Source of the DNA: Spirogloea muscicola
Lineage: Eukaryota; Streptophyta; Zygnematophyceae; Spirogloeales; Spirogloeaceae
DNA: 23,067 nucleotides
Reading direction: 5' to 3'
Assembly: GCA_009602725.1 (NCBI GenBank)
Contig: WELB01000138.1
Location: 189,546 to 212,612, forward strand
A program made the translations under genes and the position numbers. Each line of letters opens with the position of its first letter. The stretch's first letter is position 1. Positions 21,425 to 23,067 of the stretch are shown here, in pieces. The notes under the pieces were generated by a model that did not search any database, was not told the origin of the DNA, and worked only from the letters and a program-made list of their open reading frames with translations.

Positions 21425-21590
21425 CGCGGCAAAGAAGAAGCGCGGCCAGATTGACTGGTGGCTGGGAAAGTCCAGCCCAAAGGAATGGACAAGGTCTGAG
21501 GGAGCCTGAGCGGCAAAGAAGAAGGTGCTCGCCCATTGAGAAGAGGGGCTGGCAAAGCCAACCCAAAAAGAATGGACAATGTTCAAAGCC
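21425..21590 (-). repeat. Dispersed GGGCTGGC repeat, copies 6 and 7 in tandem
   Basis: There are two head-to-tail units, offset by about 85-88 bases, on the minus strand. Each has CCATTC, TTTGGGCTGGACTTTCCCAG (or TTTGGGTTGGCTTTGCCAGC), and then a TTCTTCTTTGCCGC segment. This pair gives the best view of the family's full unit length. It lies just behind the stop codon of the non-LTR element. Confidence 0.75.
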
Positions 21591-21662
21591 AAAGAAAGAG
21601 GTGCTGAAAAAGGACTACACTACAAAGTGCAAGATGGTGCAGAGGGAGATGCAGATGGCTGC

Positions 21663-23067
21663 TCAGTATCCACGCGTGAGCAACAGCAGATCAGAGTAAC
21701 TCGGAGCAGGAGAAGCGGCACTTTGCCGAGACTTGGAAGCAGCAGCCATAGCGCGGCCAGCCCGCGCGTGGACCGCATGAGCCAAAGAGCGCTGCAGCGA
21801 GACCGCCAGCCTCATCCGAAAGACCTGCGAGAGGGAGCCGGCAGCATTGAAGCCTGGCGAACCCTGCCGCCGCTCGATGGCCTCCAGGGCAAGCCGCTGG
21901 AGGAGATCCAACCAGCCACTGCCAAATGCCCCGTGTACGTCAATGGCCAGTGCCGCGAAGGCATCGCCTGGAGGGTGGTCAGAGTACTTGCGCTCCTTAC
22001 TCCGAGCCGCCAGAGCGACCGCGTGCCTGACGAGCGTCGCGGACCTCGCGGGGTTGGCCGAATCAACGCAATCGGCAGTTACCACATCAGCGATGATGCG
22101 CGGACCTCCTCCGGGCGGGATGGCAACGAGGTCCGCGCGGCGGGTGTAAAGCTGTCCATCGGCGCCCCGCAGGATGGGCATTATCGTGGAGTTCTCCACT
22201 GCCACCTTGTAGCCGGCCTCCAGGAACACACCCTGCATGGCGTCTCGCAGGAGGTCGTGCGAACCTGTCCGCTCGCCCCCGTGTGCACAGCGGAGCATGT
22301 GGGCCGCCAACGCCGCAGGGTCATCGTGGCGGGCACCGCACTCGCACTGTTGGACCCCGATGAGGCAGGGAGGGAGGAGGCCGAGGAGCCGGTGGGCCGC
22401 CGTCCTGAATACCGCGTCTGGAATAGTCAGCGCCGCGTAGATGGGGAGTGCTGCTAGCCACGCCGCCGCCCCAGGGGAGGAGGCGGAGAGGAGCCGGGCG
22501 CGCCCTCGGGTGTCGTGCGGCGGAAGGAGCTCCACCAACTGGTCGTAGGCCGCTTTGTCCACCAGCGCAGTGTAGCGGGCCTGGGCCCGCAGGTCGGGGG
22601 TGTGCGCAAGGTGGATGAACGGGACGACCTGCTTCGACATGTCGGGGTGGGCCGCCAGGAGCGCGTCGCGGGCAGCGCGGAGAGCAGCCTGGAAAGGCAA
22701 CGAGCCGCTCTCCACTTCAGCTACCACCCGCTCCATGGTGCGGATGCCGTGCGCTTGGAACCGCCGGCTGATGGGTGCGGCGACCTGGGCCCAGCTGCCC
22801 AGGTAGGCGGCCTCGCAAACGCGGGCGACTGGGCGGCAGCCCAGACCGCCGCGACTGACAGGCAGGCTGGCCTGGAGCATCGCGGCTGGTGTGGTGAGGA
22901 AGCCGGGGTGTTGCAGGAGAGAGGCCGCGCTCGCCAGAACGCCGGAGTCAAAAGCCGCGTACGCCGCCTTCACCGCCGGGGAGGGAGGGAGGACGCGGGC
23001 CAGGTAGTGCGGACGGTGGGCAATGCACCTGGTCAGCATGGCGGTCGCCAGCTGCATGTCTTGCAGC
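21663..23067 (-). mobile_element. Non-LTR retrotransposon ORF, region C-terminal to reverse transcriptase (5' partial)
   Basis: An uninterrupted frame of at least 464 codons ends at TAA/TAG-type stop 21663-21665 and stays open to the window edge. It resembles the post-RT part of L1-like algal and plant elements. At the start is a thumb-like region with AAYAAFDSGVLASAASLL, then QASLPVSRGGLGCRPVARV. In the middle is CECGARHDD, followed by HMLRCAHGGERTGSHDLLRD, a Cys/His pattern common to this region. After it comes YTRRADLVAIPPGGG and RIIADVVTADCVD, which could be a nuclease-like fold. The reverse transcriptase itself would lie beyond 23067. GC-rich codon use and the intact frame suggest a fairly recent copy. 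Classification to clade is not possible from this fragment. Confidence 0.75.

Noticed and set aside
21579-22457. A 292-codon plus-strand open frame
   Set aside because: It is antisense to the non-LTR retrotransposon frame, which has clear family motifs.

Overview
The window is nuclear DNA of a green alga, most likely a chlorophyte and possibly a trebouxiophyte. It shows intron-rich genes with GT-AG introns (several GTGAGN or GTGCGN donors), GC-rich first exons, TGTAA polyadenylation-type signals and TTTAGGG-type telomere-like tracts. The proteins align best with their plant counterparts as I remember them; no search was run. The lineage below 'green alga' is a guess.

Layout. (1) 1-3762, plus: RPAC1, the AC40 subunit shared by RNA polymerases I and III, in ten visible exons with the 5' end cut off by the window edge. 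(2) 3763-6200: about 2.4 kb with no recognised gene, a few coding-like stretches, a perfect hairpin and probably both flanking 3' UTRs. (3) 6201-12627, minus: FAM91 (FAM91A1 homologue) in about 13 exons, ending in a 17-codon exon. (4) 12628-13764: divergent promoter interval with a (CT)52 microsatellite and repeats. (5) 13765-15144, plus: ICMT, the isoprenylcysteine carboxyl methyltransferase, four exons. (6) 15145-16527: convergent intergenic DNA. (7) 16528 to about 19068, minus: a bacterial-type, membrane-anchored family 2 glycosyltransferase in five exons; its first exon is interrupted by an assembly N. (8) 19069-23067: transposon-rich. It holds two overlapping remnants of a Ty3/Gypsy-like element (integrase, and a PHD-like finger), an inverted repeat, a 33-bp tandem array, and the C-terminal part of a non-LTR retrotransposon ORF on the minus strand.

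A short dispersed repeat of about 85 bp, marked by a GGGCTGGC...CAGCC core, occurs at seven places from 13.1 to 21.6 kb. One copy appears to sit inside a Gypsy integrase remnant, which can be compared with an uninterrupted remnant nearby.

The four host genes do not form a pathway. FAM91 (trans-Golgi vesicle tethering), ICMT (ER prenyl-protein methylation) and the glycosyltransferase (a polyprenyl-phosphate sugar transferase-like enzyme) all concern endomembranes, but nothing in the sequence shows they are co-regulated apart from the shared FAM91/ICMT promoter interval. Splice sites were chosen by hand from GT/AG dinucleotides, reading-phase continuity and remembered family conservation.
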